A stretch of 64,000 bases of DNA from Bacteroidales bacterium (GTDB lineage: Bacteria; Bacteroidota; Bacteroidia; Bacteroidales; FEN-979), in NCBI GenBank assembly GCA_028706295.1, contig JAQWBQ010000004.1, positions 1 through 64,000 of the forward strand, read 5' to 3'. The notes under the pieces are model-generated. The model worked only from the letters and a program-made list of their open reading frames with translations, searched no databases and was not told the DNA's origin. Shown one piece after another: positions 1 through 8,890 of the stretch. Position 1 is the stretch's first letter. Every line of letters starts with the position of its first letter. Position numbers and translations under genes: made by a program.

Positions 1-641
1 GTTCTGGAGTCCTGGAAAATAGTTGTCAGTATCCTGACCGGTTCAGTTTGGTTTTCGCAATTCAGATCTCCCATCAGGATCACCGGCAGCTCTGCCTTAT
101 TCATCTTTTTCACCCGGTCAATGATCATCAGTGCGCTGTTCTTTCGGGCAGTAATTCCTATATGGTCGAAATGGGTGTTGAATACCCAGAATTTATTTCC
201 GGTTGCAACATCTTTGAAAAGTCCCCATGTACAGATCCGTTCACAAGCTGCGTCCCATCCTTTCGAAGGCTTTCGGGACGTTTCGGATAACCAGAAGGTA
301 CCGGACCGAAGTAACCTGAAGTGGTTCCTGTTGTAATAGATGGCGCAAAATTCACCTTTGGTTCTGCCATCTTCTCTGCCGACTCCGATACGGGCGTAAC
401 CCTGAAATGCAGCATCCAGGAATTCCAACTGTTGCCGGAGTCCCTCCTGTATTCCGAAGATTCCGGGTGAGGCTTTATGGATCTGTTCACAGACCCAGGC
501 TTTGCGTTCGGACCAGGCATTGATACCATCCCCGTCATTATCATAACGGATGTTATAGGTCAATATAGTCAGTGACTGGCTGAACAGGGTCAGGGTTGCT
601 AAGGTAAGCAACGCGATCAGGATGGGTTTAAGCGGGCTCAT
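1..641 (-). CDS. Endonuclease/exonuclease/phosphatase-fold exported protein (partial, 3' end missing)
   Basis: Reading the minus strand from the ATG at 641 gives 213 codons without a stop up to the window edge. The first ~22 residues are a signal peptide (SPLKPILIALL then hydrophobic to FSQ). Next come the landmarks of the EEP superfamily: YNIRYDN near residue 30, the metal-binding Glu in GIQEG, FNTHFDHIG and MGDLNCE. These metal-dependent hydrolases cleave nucleic acids, phosphoinositides or sphingomyelin; exported single-domain Bacteroidota members are usually uncharacterised. The last motif (SDHxP) would lie outside the window. The family is clear, the substrate is not. Confidence 0.85.
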   Translation of the reverse strand, partial: MSPLKPILIALLTLATLTLFSQSLTILTYNIRYDNDGDGINAWSERKAWVCEQIHKASPGIFGIQEGLRQQLEFLDAAFQGYARIGVGREDGRTKGEFCAIYYNRNHFRLLRSGTFWLSETSRKPSKGWDAACERICTWGLFKDVATGNKFWVFNTHFDHIGITARKNSALMIIDRVKKMNKAELPVILMGDLNCENQTEPVRILTTIFQDSR

Positions 642-690
642 TGGTGTGCGATTGAACAGTAAAGGTAAGCTTTTTTAAGTTTTCAATGAT

Positions 691-698
691 TACCTTTG
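691..698 (+). promoter_or_regulatory. Bacteroidota -7 box (TACCTTTG) for the phosphoesterase gene
   Basis: TACCTTTG matches TAnnTTTG and is followed by CAC. It lies 30 bases before the ATG at 729, so the in-frame ATG at 696, which falls inside the box, cannot be the start. Confidence 0.6.
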
Positions 699-728
699 CA
701 CTTTTGTACGATCATTCAGAGAATCGAC

Positions 729-1229
729 ATGCAAGCCGGAATCCTTTCAGACACCCACGGGACGGTACATCCCAGAATATTGGATTTCTTCTCCGATGTG
801 GATGAGATCTGGCATGCCGGAGATATCGGGAGCGCTGCTTTGCTTAGATCGCTTCAGGCTTTTAAACGGGTAAGAGCCGTTTTCGGGAACATTGACGGAC
901 AGGAGGTGCGGCAGGAATGCAGTCTCATTGAATATTTTGAAGCCGGAGCGATCCTCGTGATGATGACCCATATCGGGGGATATCCCGGTCATTATCAGCC
1001 GGAAATAAGAAAGATCATCGATGTGAAACGCCCGAAACTTTTCATCAGTGGCCATTCCCATATTTTAAAGGTGATGTACGACAAAAAGTACGGATTGCTG
1101 CACATCAATCCGGGGGCTGCAGGGAACTCGGGGCTTCACCGCTCCGTGACAGCAGTGAAACTGGTCATCGACGGCAATGAGATACGCGATCTCAGGGTTC
1201 TGGATCTGCCCCGTCAGAGGGCAGTTTAA
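729..1229 (+). CDS. YfcE/MJ0936-family metallophosphoesterase
   Basis: A 166-residue calcineurin-like phosphoesterase. The protein opens with MQAGILSDTHG (the D-x-H metal motif), followed by EIWHAGDIG (GD), VFGNID (GN-D in place of the GNHD motif) and GHSHI (GHxH), all in the usual order and spacing. Small enzymes of this type hydrolyse phosphodiesters such as bis-pNPP and cyclic nucleotides in vitro; the cellular substrate is unknown. The start at 729 is chosen because the upstream in-frame ATG at 696 overlaps the promoter. It is a single-gene unit, convergent with the DUF4293 gene. No signal peptide, so it should be cytoplasmic. Confidence 0.9.
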   Translation: MQAGILSDTHGTVHPRILDFFSDVDEIWHAGDIGSAALLRSLQAFKRVRAVFGNIDGQEVRQECSLIEYFEAGAILVMMTHIGGYPGHYQPEIRKIIDVKRPKLFISGHSHILKVMYDKKYGLLHINPGAAGNSGLHRSVTAVKLVIDGNEIRDLRVLDLPRQRAV

Positions 1230-1255
1230 GCTTGATCCGTTTTTTTATCGGAATT

Positions 1256-1732
1256 TTACCGCAGACGGTCAGCCGATTTCACCAGGGCTTCATCCTTTTT
1301 TATGGCCCGCGTGGCCAGGATCAGCATGGCGAGCGCGATGAGTGGAAGCAGCATCCCGAAATAATTGTACTCGGGATCCACTTTCGTAATACCTGTAATG
1401 TGGGGAGCATAAAAGAAAAAGATCACCATGATCAATACAATGTTGGTGATCACGTTGAATGCGCACAACCTGACCTGAAGCCATCTTTTTTTATAAGAGA
1501 CGATGGTGATGATGGTCAGGAGAAATGAAACGACGACCAACGCCACAAGGGGTAGGGTAAAGAACGCGCTGAAAACGACCCTGGGTTCAGGATCGAGACT
1601 CCGGATTCCGTAAATGAACAGTTTGTAATTCCCTTCAAGCTCATTGAAAAATGCTGCCAACGGAAAGAAAAAGAGCAGCACGCAAGCCAGGGCGACAATT
1701 GCAAGGTACAATGTTTGAATGCGTTGTAACAT
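1256..1732 (-). CDS. DUF4293 family membrane protein
   Basis: A 158-residue protein beginning MLQRIQTLYL, the typical N-terminus of DUF4293 proteins, which occur almost only in Bacteroidota. Four hydrophobic segments can be seen, at about residues 7-28, 52-76, 85-110 and 120-142, with short charged ends. It is typically found next to rho in this phylum, and here it is divergent from rho with about 210 bp between them. Function unknown. The family call is firm from the N-terminal motif, the size and the neighbour; no catalytic residue is evident. Confidence 0.8.
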   Translation of the reverse strand: MLQRIQTLYLAIVALACVLLFFFPLAAFFNELEGNYKLFIYGIRSLDPEPRVVFSAFFTLPLVALVVVSFLLTIITIVSYKKRWLQVRLCAFNVITNIVLIMVIFFFYAPHITGITKVDPEYNYFGMLLPLIALAMLILATRAIKKDEALVKSADRLR

Positions 1733-1803
1733 GGTTAAGGACTTTTAAGAAAATGCGAAATTAGGAAAGAATTTCAAGGGAATGGTCCGGCCTGAAAAAA
1801 AAC

Positions 1804-1833
1804 TTGCTAATCATTAAATTGTTCTTATATTTG
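1804..1833 (+). promoter_or_regulatory. Promoter of rho (TTG, 19 bp, TATATTTG)
   Basis: TTG at 1804-1806 and TATATTTG at 1826-1833 are 19 bp apart, a good match to the Bacteroidota housekeeping sigma consensus. The predicted start of transcription near 1838 leaves a leader of about 100 nt before the rho ATG. Confidence 0.7.
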
Positions 1834-1941
1834 CAGCGATTTAAACCTCCGCAGTCTGATTCTGTAGCGACTACATTCCAATTTCTTTTTTTTAAACTAG
1901 GTTGTGCTAAACTGACAATTTATTAATTAAACATTATCTTT

Positions 1942-3753
1942 ATGTATGACATTATTTCCCTCGATGGCAAGGAGCTGTCGGAGATAAGAGAAATAGCAAG
2001 AGAATTCAATATTTCAAAGGTTGACAAACTCGAGAAGCAGGATCTTATTTACAAAATCCTGGACCATCAGGCACTGAATCCCACGCCGGAGATCCTGAAA
2101 GAGGAGAAGAAGCAGAAGGAAAAGGGATTCCGGGGAAGGCCCCGGAAGGATCAGGGAAATCAGAACCGTGAAAACCCGAATCAAAAAGTAAATCCGGTTG
2201 CCGAGGTACCTGCTGAGCCGAAAACACCTGTCACTGTTGCGGCGACTGATGATCCGGCAATTACAGCGCGCCCCGAAACTACGCGTCAGGTGCATGATCC
2301 AAACCAGGGAAGAGATCCCCGTCAGAACAGAAATAAAAGGCAGATGCGCGATAAAAAGCCTTATCGCAATTTCGGCGACAAGCCTGTTGCCGAACCCTTG
2401 GTGAAGATGTCGATTCCCGATCTTCCCGTTGCTGCCGAGGAACGGTTTGATTATGAAGAACCGGTTGAACGGCCGGTTGTCGTAGCTGAACCTGTTGAAC
2501 AACCTGTCGTGAAAACGGAAACCGAACCTGAGATTGCTGAGGATTCGAATGTTACTGCTGTTGCCGATGAGCGGAAAAGCCGTGAATTTCCGAGAAAGTT
2601 TCAGGAACGCCACCGGGAGGAATACACCTTTGAGTTTGAAGGGATCATCGTGAGTGAAGGCGTGCTTGAGATTATGACCGATGGTTATGGGTTCCTGCGT
2701 TCCTCTGATTATAACTATCTCAATTCTCCCGATGATATCTATGTTTCCCAGTCACAGATCAAGTTATTCGGTCTGAAAACGGGCGACACCGTTCGCGGGA
2801 CGATCCGTCCGCCCAAAGAGGGTGAAAAGTATTTTCCCCTGATCAAGGTCGACCTTATCAACGGCCGCAAACCTGAAGAGGTCCGTGACCGCATCCCCTT
2901 TGATTATCTGACGCCGCTCTTCCCGATGAAAAAGTTCAAGCTGACGGGTCATCATGGTGAGACCATGTCGACCCGGATCATCGATATGTTTGCTCCGATC
3001 GGGTTCGGCCAGCGGGGTTTGATCGTGGCTCAGCCCAAAACCGGAAAGACGGTGCTCCTCAAAGAGATCGCCAACGCCATTGCCGCCAACCATCCCGATG
3101 TTTACATGATCATTCTCCTCATCGACGAGCGTCCTGAAGAGGTCACCGATATGCAGCGCAGCGTCAAGGCAGAGGTGATCTCATCTACCTTTGATGAACC
3201 GGCCGAACGTCATGCACGCATCTCCAATATCATACTTGAAAAGGCAAAGCGGCTGGTCGAATGCGGTCATGACGTGGTAATCCTGCTCGATTCGATAACC
3301 CGGCTCGCACGGGCTTATAATACAGTTGCACCTGCATCGGGTAAGGTTCTTTCGGGTGGTGTCGAAGCCAATGCGCTTCAGAAACCCAAACGGTTCTTCG
3401 GCGCCGCGCGACAAATTGAGAATGGAGGCTCTCTGACCATCATTGCGACGGCGCTCATCGAAACGGGCTCCAAAATGGACGAGGTAATCTTTGAAGAGTT
3501 CAAGGGAACCGGGAATATGGAATTGCAGCTGGACCGCAAACTGTCGAATAAACGTATCTATCCGGCCATCGACATCGTTTCATCCAGTACGCGCCGGGAG
3601 GACCTGCTACTCGAAAAGGATGTTCTGGGCAGGATCTGGATCCTCCGAAACCACCTGGCCGATATGAACCCGCTGGAAGCCATGGAATTTCTCAAGGAAA
3701 AGATGAAATTTACCGAAACCAATGAGGAATTTCTGATATCCATGAATGGATAA
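1942..3753 (+). CDS. rho: Transcription termination factor Rho with N-terminal insertion
   Basis: A 603-residue hexameric RNA-dependent ATPase that ends transcription. The N-terminal Rho domain ([12 protein letters not shown], residues ~10-45) is followed by a ~180-residue hydrophilic, low-complexity stretch rich in Lys, Arg, Glu and Pro, then the RNA-binding cold-shock domain ([16 protein letters not shown], ~235-310) and the RecA-like motor. Walker A is QPKTGKT and Walker B is [17 protein letters not shown]. coli Rho is 419 residues, so the extra length is the insertion, which is typical of Bacteroidota Rho and may bind RNA or promote condensation. The long leader would suit autoregulation, but this is inference. 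Confidence 0.97.
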   Translation: MYDIISLDGKELSEIREIAREFNISKVDKLEKQDLIYKILDHQALNPTPEILKEEKKQKEKGFRGRPRKDQGNQNRENPNQKVNPVAEVPAEPKTPVTVAATDDPAITARPETTRQVHDPNQGRDPRQNRNKRQMRDKKPYRNFGDKPVAEPLVKMSIPDLPVAAEERFDYEEPVERPVVVAEPVEQPVVKTETEPEIAEDSNVTAVADERKSREFPRKFQERHREEYTFEFEGIIVSEGVLEIMTDGYGFLRSSDYNYLNSPDDIYVSQSQIKLFGLKTGDTVRGTIRPPKEGEKYFPLIKVDLINGRKPEEVRDRIPFDYLTPLFPMKKFKLTGHHGETMSTRIIDMFAPIGFGQRGLIVAQPKTGKTVLLKEIANAIAANHPDVYMIILLIDERPEEVTDMQRSVKAEVISSTFDEPAERHARISNIILEKAKRLVECGHDVVILLDSITRLARAYNTVAPASGKVLSGGVEANALQKPKRFFGAARQIENGGSLTIIATALIETGSKMDEVIFEEFKGTGNMELQLDRKLSNKRIYPAIDIVSSSTRREDLLLEKDVLGRIWILRNHLADMNPLEAMEFLKEKMKFTETNEEFLISMNG

Positions 3754-3762
3754 AAGATCCAA

Positions 3763-5124
3763 TCACTGGCTGGTGAGCTGTTTTCCAAGTTGCTGCAGAT
3801 CCATTCCGTCGTAATTGCCGGAGCTCATCAACAAAAAAACACTGTTTTTTGTCGGCAGGCTCAGAATCATTTCCTGTAATGATCCCGAATCGTTGAATAC
3901 CTGAAGGGCGCTGTTTGCAAATCCTTCAAAGATCTGCTCTTTGGTTATCGGAGGCAATCTTTTTAGCTGGAGCGCATGGGGATTGAAGTATACCATGGCC
4001 AGATCGGCCGCGTCAAGTGTGCCGGCGTAATGCGGGAGAAATTCCCGGTTCAGGCTGCTGTATGTGTGTAATTCGAGACAGGCTATCACCGACCTCCCCG
4101 GGAATTGTTCCCTTACCGCGGCGAGGGTTGCCCTGACTTTTGAAGGGGCATGTGCAAAATCCTTGTACACAGCCGTGGACGGATTTTTTGAGATGAGTTC
4201 CAGCCGTTTCGAGGCACCCTTGAAAGTGGTCATGGCTGCGAAGAATTCATGTTCTTTCAACCCAAGTAAAGTACAAACTTTCAACGCAGCGCTCAGGTTC
4301 ATTAAGTTATGTCGTCCGAAGATCTGTAGCGGGAAAGTTTGATCTCCCAGTATCAAATGAGTCACACCGCCGGTGATCGTATGGTGTGGAGCAGTATAAG
4401 GAAAGACCCTGATATCTTTTCTGATGGACCGGGATATTTTAATCAGTTCCGGATCATCTTCAGAAAAAATCAGACATCCTCCCGGTGTGATGAGATCCGT
4501 AAATTTCCTGAACTGGTCGAGATAACAGTCGAAAGTCGGGAAAACGTTCATGTGATCCCATGCAATCCCGCTCAGAACGGCGATATCGGGAATATAAAGA
4601 TGAAATTTCGGTCGGGGATCAATGGGAGAGGTGAGATATTCGTCTCCTTCTATGACCATAATTTTTGCTTCATGACTCAGCTTTACCATGACTTCAAACC
4701 CATCGAGCTGTGCTCCCACCATGTAATCACAATCCATTCCGGCATGTTTCAGAGCATGGAGGATCATGGCCGTGATCGTTGTCTTACCATGACTTCCCCC
4801 GATAACGATTCTGGTTTTATTTTTCGACTGCTCATACAGGTATTCGGGATAGGAAAAGATTCTGATCCCGAGTTCCCTGGCCCTTATAAGTTCCGGGTTA
4901 TCTGATTTAGCGTGCATACCGAGAATGACTGCATCGAGATCCGGGGTGATCCTTTCAGGGTCCCACCCCACCGTTTCCGGAAGAAGACCATAACCGTCAA
5001 GCCTGCTTTTTGATGGTTCAAACAACTCGTCATCGGAACCCGAAACCCGGTAACCTTTTTTATGAAGTGCAATGGCAAGGTTATGCATGGCGCTGCCACC
5101 GATGGCAATAAAATGAATTTGCAT
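3763..5124 (-). CDS. mpl: Mpl-type Mur ligase (UDP-MurNAc:L-Ala-gamma-D-Glu-meso-DAP ligase)
   Basis: A 453-residue Mur ligase. MQIHFIAIGGSAM is the N-terminal Rossmann glycine loop, GGSHGKTTI is the ATP P-loop, and GIAWDHMNVF and GRHNLMN are further Mur ligase motifs. Mpl attaches recovered tripeptide to UDP-MurNAc, recycling cell wall peptides in the cytoplasm. It differs from MurC by its start (HFIAIGGSAM rather than HFVGIGGxGM) and by the SDDELFEPSK region. It is convergent with rho (9 bp between stops) and divergent from cysH. The recycling role fits the GH3, NamZ and MltG genes elsewhere in the window. MurC is the main alternative. Confidence 0.85.
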   Translation of the reverse strand: MQIHFIAIGGSAMHNLAIALHKKGYRVSGSDDELFEPSKSRLDGYGLLPETVGWDPERITPDLDAVILGMHAKSDNPELIRARELGIRIFSYPEYLYEQSKNKTRIVIGGSHGKTTITAMILHALKHAGMDCDYMVGAQLDGFEVMVKLSHEAKIMVIEGDEYLTSPIDPRPKFHLYIPDIAVLSGIAWDHMNVFPTFDCYLDQFRKFTDLITPGGCLIFSEDDPELIKISRSIRKDIRVFPYTAPHHTITGGVTHLILGDQTFPLQIFGRHNLMNLSAALKVCTLLGLKEHEFFAAMTTFKGASKRLELISKNPSTAVYKDFAHAPSKVRATLAAVREQFPGRSVIACLELHTYSSLNREFLPHYAGTLDAADLAMVYFNPHALQLKRLPPITKEQIFEGFANSALQVFNDSGSLQEMILSLPTKNSVFLLMSSGNYDGMDLQQLGKQLTSQ

Positions 5125-5244
5125 GGAGAAAATATTTGCGTCAAACTTAATGAATTAACATGAATTAAAATCATATAAAAAACTTAATAATTGTTTTGAC
5201 CTTTTCTTTTTGTAAATTCACAAAAATTTTGACGATTTTCAGAG

Positions 5245-5952
5245 ATGCAACAATTTATTGAGTCTCTAAATTCCCGGTTTAAGGAGAGCGGGGCTAAAGA
5301 ACTGCTCTCATGGTTTTTACAGGAATACCGGGGAAGAATCGCTTTTTCAACCAGCCTGGGCGCGGAGGATCAGGTTATCACCCATATGATTTCGACCCTT
5401 CCGGGGAACTTGTTTATTTTCACCCTGGATACCGGTCGTATGTTCCAGGAAACCTACGATCTGATTGAAGTAACCCGGAAAAAGTACCATTGTAATATTC
5501 AGGTTTGTTTTCCGGATGCTGCCGAGGTGGAGGAAATGGTGAAAACCCGTGGCGTGAACCTGTTTTACGAAAGTGTGGAAAACCGGAAAAGATGTTGCCA
5601 TGTCAGGAAGATTCAACCACTGACCCGGGCGCTGCAGGGGATGAAAGTCTGGATTACCGGCCTGCGCAGGGAGCAATCGATTACCCGCTCCGATACCCCG
5701 CTGGTGGAATGGGAAACGGAGATGGACCTGATTAAAGTCAATCCGCTGATCAACTGGACAAATGATGAAGTCTGGGATTATATCTCCCGGTTTCATGTAC
5801 CGGTTAACGAACTACACCGGAAGGGTTACCCGAGTATCGGCTGCATGCCATGTACGCGTCCGGTAGCCCCCGGCGAGGATATCCGTTCAGGCCGGTGGTG
5901 GTGGGAGCTACCCCAGTTCAGGGAATGCGGAATTCATCGAAAATCAAAATAA
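5245..5952 (+). CDS. cysH: Assimilatory APS reductase (thioredoxin-dependent)
   Basis: A 235-residue member of the PAPS/APS reductase family. The substrate pocket is FSTSLGAEDQ (residues 34-43). Cys117-Cys118 plus Cys200 and Cys203 form the CC...CxxC set that holds a [4Fe-4S] cluster, which marks the adenylyl-sulfate type rather than the cluster-free PAPS type. Cys228 in ECGIH near the C-terminus is the catalytic cysteine. The enzyme reduces APS to sulfite for cysteine synthesis. No ATP sulfurylase or sulfite reductase is nearby, so it is a detached pathway gene. The next gene starts 5 bases after its stop, so the two are probably co-transcribed. Confidence 0.93.
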   Translation: MQQFIESLNSRFKESGAKELLSWFLQEYRGRIAFSTSLGAEDQVITHMISTLPGNLFIFTLDTGRMFQETYDLIEVTRKKYHCNIQVCFPDAAEVEEMVKTRGVNLFYESVENRKRCCHVRKIQPLTRALQGMKVWITGLRREQSITRSDTPLVEWETEMDLIKVNPLINWTNDEVWDYISRFHVPVNELHRKGYPSIGCMPCTRPVAPGEDIRSGRWWWELPQFRECGIHRKSK

Positions 5953-5957
5953 TCGAT

Positions 5958-6746
5958 ATGAATACAATTGATCTCGAAGAATTGGGTCGGAACTTCCGGG
6001 AGCGTTACGACACCCCGACACCCTTGTTTTCCGATGGCCCTCATGCAGTTTACTGGCTCGGGTGGCCTGAAGATACGGCTTTCAGGTGCAATGCCTACCT
6101 GATCGCCGACGGAGATGAGGCGCTGATTGTGGATCCAGGCGGGGTCTCTTCTTTCGGATTCATTTTAAACAGGGTTTCGCAGATCACCGATCCGCTAAAG
6201 GTGACCGCAATGATTCTGAGCCACCAGGATCCTGATGTTGCAGCCTGCATGGTTAACTGGCTGGACCTGAATCCTCAGATCAGGATCATCACCTCGGTCA
6301 GGACCAACCTGCTGTTGCCCCATTATGGGCGGAGCGACTATGAATTCACCAACATCAATGAAGATCCGGATTTTACGTTCAGTTCGGGCCGGAAGGTGCG
6401 GTTTATCGAATCCCCGTTTCTGCATTTCCCCGGCGCTTTTACCTCCTTTGATGAAACTTCCGGCTTTCTGTTGTCGGGTGACATCTGGGCGGCCATCGAC
6501 ATGGACTGGCATCTGGTAGTCAGCGATTTCAGGAATCATGAACTGAAACTCAACCTGTTTCACCTTGACTACATGGCCGGGAATGTGGCTGTTAAGGGAT
6601 TCCTTTCCAGGATAAGATCTCTGGATATAAAAGCAATTCTCCCCCAGCATGGTTCAATCATCCCCGAAAGGTTTGTCGCGAAAGCAAAGCATTACCTGAG
6701 CGAGCTGCGATGTGGAACCGATCTGATATATCCCGATTTGAGATAA
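5958..6746 (+). CDS. ODP-fold (flavodiiron-like metallo-beta-lactamase) di-iron protein
   Basis: A 262-residue stand-alone protein with the metallo-beta-lactamase fold of the oxygen-binding di-iron (ODP) part of flavodiiron proteins, lacking the flavodoxin domain. Candidate ligands are His89, Asp91 and Asp93 (HQDPD), His156 (FLHFPG), Asp175 (SGD) and His231 (QHG). The usual motif is HxExDH; here the Glu is Asp and the last His is Val94. The start at 5958 is set by the cysH stop; a longer frame runs into cysH. The next gene, a hybrid histidine kinase, begins 35 bases later. Related ODP proteins serve as O2/Fe sensors in signalling, so a sensor role is inferred; a redox or hydrolytic enzyme is possible. 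Confidence 0.8.
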   Translation: MNTIDLEELGRNFRERYDTPTPLFSDGPHAVYWLGWPEDTAFRCNAYLIADGDEALIVDPGGVSSFGFILNRVSQITDPLKVTAMILSHQDPDVAACMVNWLDLNPQIRIITSVRTNLLLPHYGRSDYEFTNINEDPDFTFSSGRKVRFIESPFLHFPGAFTSFDETSGFLLSGDIWAAIDMDWHLVVSDFRNHELKLNLFHLDYMAGNVAVKGFLSRIRSLDIKAILPQHGSIIPERFVAKAKHYLSELRCGTDLIYPDLR

Positions 6747-6781
6747 TTTTTTTGTTTTTATGTTTTAACACCTGAATCATT

Positions 6782-8890
6782 ATGAATGAAGAAATGGAAC
6801 TCAGGATCAAGGCGCTGGAGCTTGAAAACAAGAAATTAAAACTGGCATCACAACAATGGGGTCAGTTACAGAAAATCTACCAGGAATCGAACGAAAAGCT
6901 TAAGCAACTCGAGCAGGAACTGTCAGTCGAGAACATGAGGATTGGTAAGGCTTTGCAGGGTGGTGAGGTGATATGGTGGGATTTCGATTGTTCTTCCGGG
7001 AACCTGGTATTCAGCGATCGGATCTCCGATCTGCTGACCGTCGGACCGTCCGGCTTACCTTCGACATTTAAGGAATATTCCCGGCTGATTCATCCGGAGG
7101 ATTATCAGCAAACCCTGTTGGTACGCGACAACCTGCTTAACGGCAAGGTTCAGAGTTATGAATCGGAATACCGGCTTACTGCTCAGGATAGAACCTGGAG
7201 GTGGTACCTGGATAAAGGGAGCATTGTGGAAGCGGATATTCTGGGGAATCCGAAACGGTTATCGGGTGTGCTGATCGATATTAATGAGCGCAAGAAAAAA
7301 GAAATTCAGCTTTTCGAAGCCCGGGAAAAGGCAGAGGATGACAGTCGAACAAAAAGCCGTTTTCTTGCCAACATGTCGCACGAAATCTATACTCCGATGG
7401 CCGGGGTGATCGGCATGGCAGAGATTCTGAAACAATCGAAACTGACCCGCGAACAGGAAGAATATCTTGGCGTTCTTGTGAAATCGGCCACCAACCTGAT
7501 GTCGATTCTCAACGACATCATCGAATATTCGAAGATTGATGCAGGCCATTTTGATTTTCATGAAAAACCATTCAACATTCATCAGGTCGTCGAGGAGTTG
7601 ACCTGTTCGATGCTTAGCCAGGCAGAAGAAAAGGGCATTGAAATCCTATCATTCCAAGACCCGAACATCCCGGCCGAATTGATCGGAGATCCGGTCCGGT
7701 TGCGTCAGGTGCTGAAAATCTTTGCCGATAATGCCATCAAATTCACGGAAAAAGGCGAGGTGCACATTGAAGCGGAATTCGTGGAATGGGATGAGGAAAA
7801 TGTCACCGTGAGGTTCAATATTTCGGATACGGGGATCGGAATTTCTGAAGAAGGGCAGAAAAAGCTTTTCACCTCTTTTGCGAAACTGAATCCCGATGAA
7901 ACTCAGAAATACGGAGGCGGAGGATTGGGATTGGCCATCGCGCGGCGTATTATCAGTCGGATGGACGGGCAGATCCATGTGGAGAGTAAAGCCGGAGAAG
8001 GGACGACCTTTTCATTCACAGTAGTATTTGAACGTTACCGTGATGCCGATTCAGCCGATCCGATGAAGGACCTACTGCGCGGGGTGAAAATTCTGCTTGT
8101 CGATCCCTCGCAGGCAAGGCGCCGGATTTTTGAAGCCTACTTTGAGCGTTGGGAGGCGGAGACAAAATGGTGTAGTACGGCGGCAGAAGCTTTGAAAATG
8201 ATAACCGCGCAGGCCAGGCTCTCGAAACCTTTCGAAATTGTCATGCTCGATTATGAGATCCCTGACCTCAACGGGTTGCAATTTGCGGCCTCTGTCAAAA
8301 GAGATCCTCTGGTACAAAAATCAAGGATGATCCTGGTTACTCCGGCTTCGGTGAAGCTTTCAAAGACGGAACTGATCTCCGGAGGGATCCAGGCAGGTTT
8401 ATCACGCCCGGTGATCCTCTCCCGTTTAAAAAGCAAGCTCAGAGAGGTTCTGGTCAATACGCGGAGGGCGGATGAAACAGGTGCCGATGAAGATATTCAC
8501 CATGTGGATGATGCACGGCGGGTTTTAAATATCCTGCTGGCTGAAGATAATCTGATCAATCAGAAAGTAGCCCTGGTGACCCTGCAAAAGATGGGACATC
8601 AAACCGACCTTGCTGAAAACGGAAAGATAGCGGTTGAAAAAGCCACCAGCCAAAGCTATGACCTGATCCTGATGGATATCCACATGCCTGAAATGGATGG
8701 GTTGGAAGCGACCCGTCAGATCCGGCAGTATGAATCGCAGCACACGGGATCGGTACCGGTTCACATCTGTGCCATTACTGCAAATACTTCGCAGGAAGAT
8801 GAGGATCTGTGCTTTAAAGCGGGAATGAACAGCTATATATCAAAACCGTTCCGACTTGCCGAACTGATGAAAGTACTGTCGCACATCTAA
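6782..8890 (+). CDS. Hybrid sensor histidine kinase (PAS-HisKA-HATPase-REC-REC)
   Basis: A 702-residue soluble kinase with no membrane segment. Residues 1-55 form a coiled coil, 60-170 a PAS domain (RLIHPEDYQQ, WRWYLDKG), ~188-255 HisKA with phospho-acceptor His200, and ~300-415 the ATPase (FADNAIKF, DTGIGI, GGGLGLAI). Receiver 1 (~434-555) has Asp490 but a single Asp in its acid pocket (VDPS) and Arg542 where Lys is expected, so it may be degenerate. Receiver 2 (~582-702) is complete: ED at 588-589, Asp632, SKP near the end. The H-box reads SHEIYTP where SHEIRTP is usual. It has no DNA-binding output. It follows the ODP gene, which may supply its input. Confidence 0.92.
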   Translation: MNEEMELRIKALELENKKLKLASQQWGQLQKIYQESNEKLKQLEQELSVENMRIGKALQGGEVIWWDFDCSSGNLVFSDRISDLLTVGPSGLPSTFKEYSRLIHPEDYQQTLLVRDNLLNGKVQSYESEYRLTAQDRTWRWYLDKGSIVEADILGNPKRLSGVLIDINERKKKEIQLFEAREKAEDDSRTKSRFLANMSHEIYTPMAGVIGMAEILKQSKLTREQEEYLGVLVKSATNLMSILNDIIEYSKIDAGHFDFHEKPFNIHQVVEELTCSMLSQAEEKGIEILSFQDPNIPAELIGDPVRLRQVLKIFADNAIKFTEKGEVHIEAEFVEWDEENVTVRFNISDTGIGISEEGQKKLFTSFAKLNPDETQKYGGGGLGLAIARRIISRMDGQIHVESKAGEGTTFSFTVVFERYRDADSADPMKDLLRGVKILLVDPSQARRRIFEAYFERWEAETKWCSTAAEALKMITAQARLSKPFEIVMLDYEIPDLNGLQFAASVKRDPLVQKSRMILVTPASVKLSKTELISGGIQAGLSRPVILSRLKSKLREVLVNTRRADETGADEDIHHVDDARRVLNILLAEDNLINQKVALVTLQKMGHQTDLAENGKIAVEKATSQSYDLILMDIHMPEMDGLEATRQIRQYESQHTGSVPVHICAITANTSQEDEDLCFKAGMNSYISKPFRLAELMKVLSHI

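Noticed and set aside
158..544. A 128-residue open frame on the minus strand
   Set aside because: It is in a different frame from the clear EEP-fold gene that runs from 641 to the window edge; the longer frame has the family motifs and a signal peptide.
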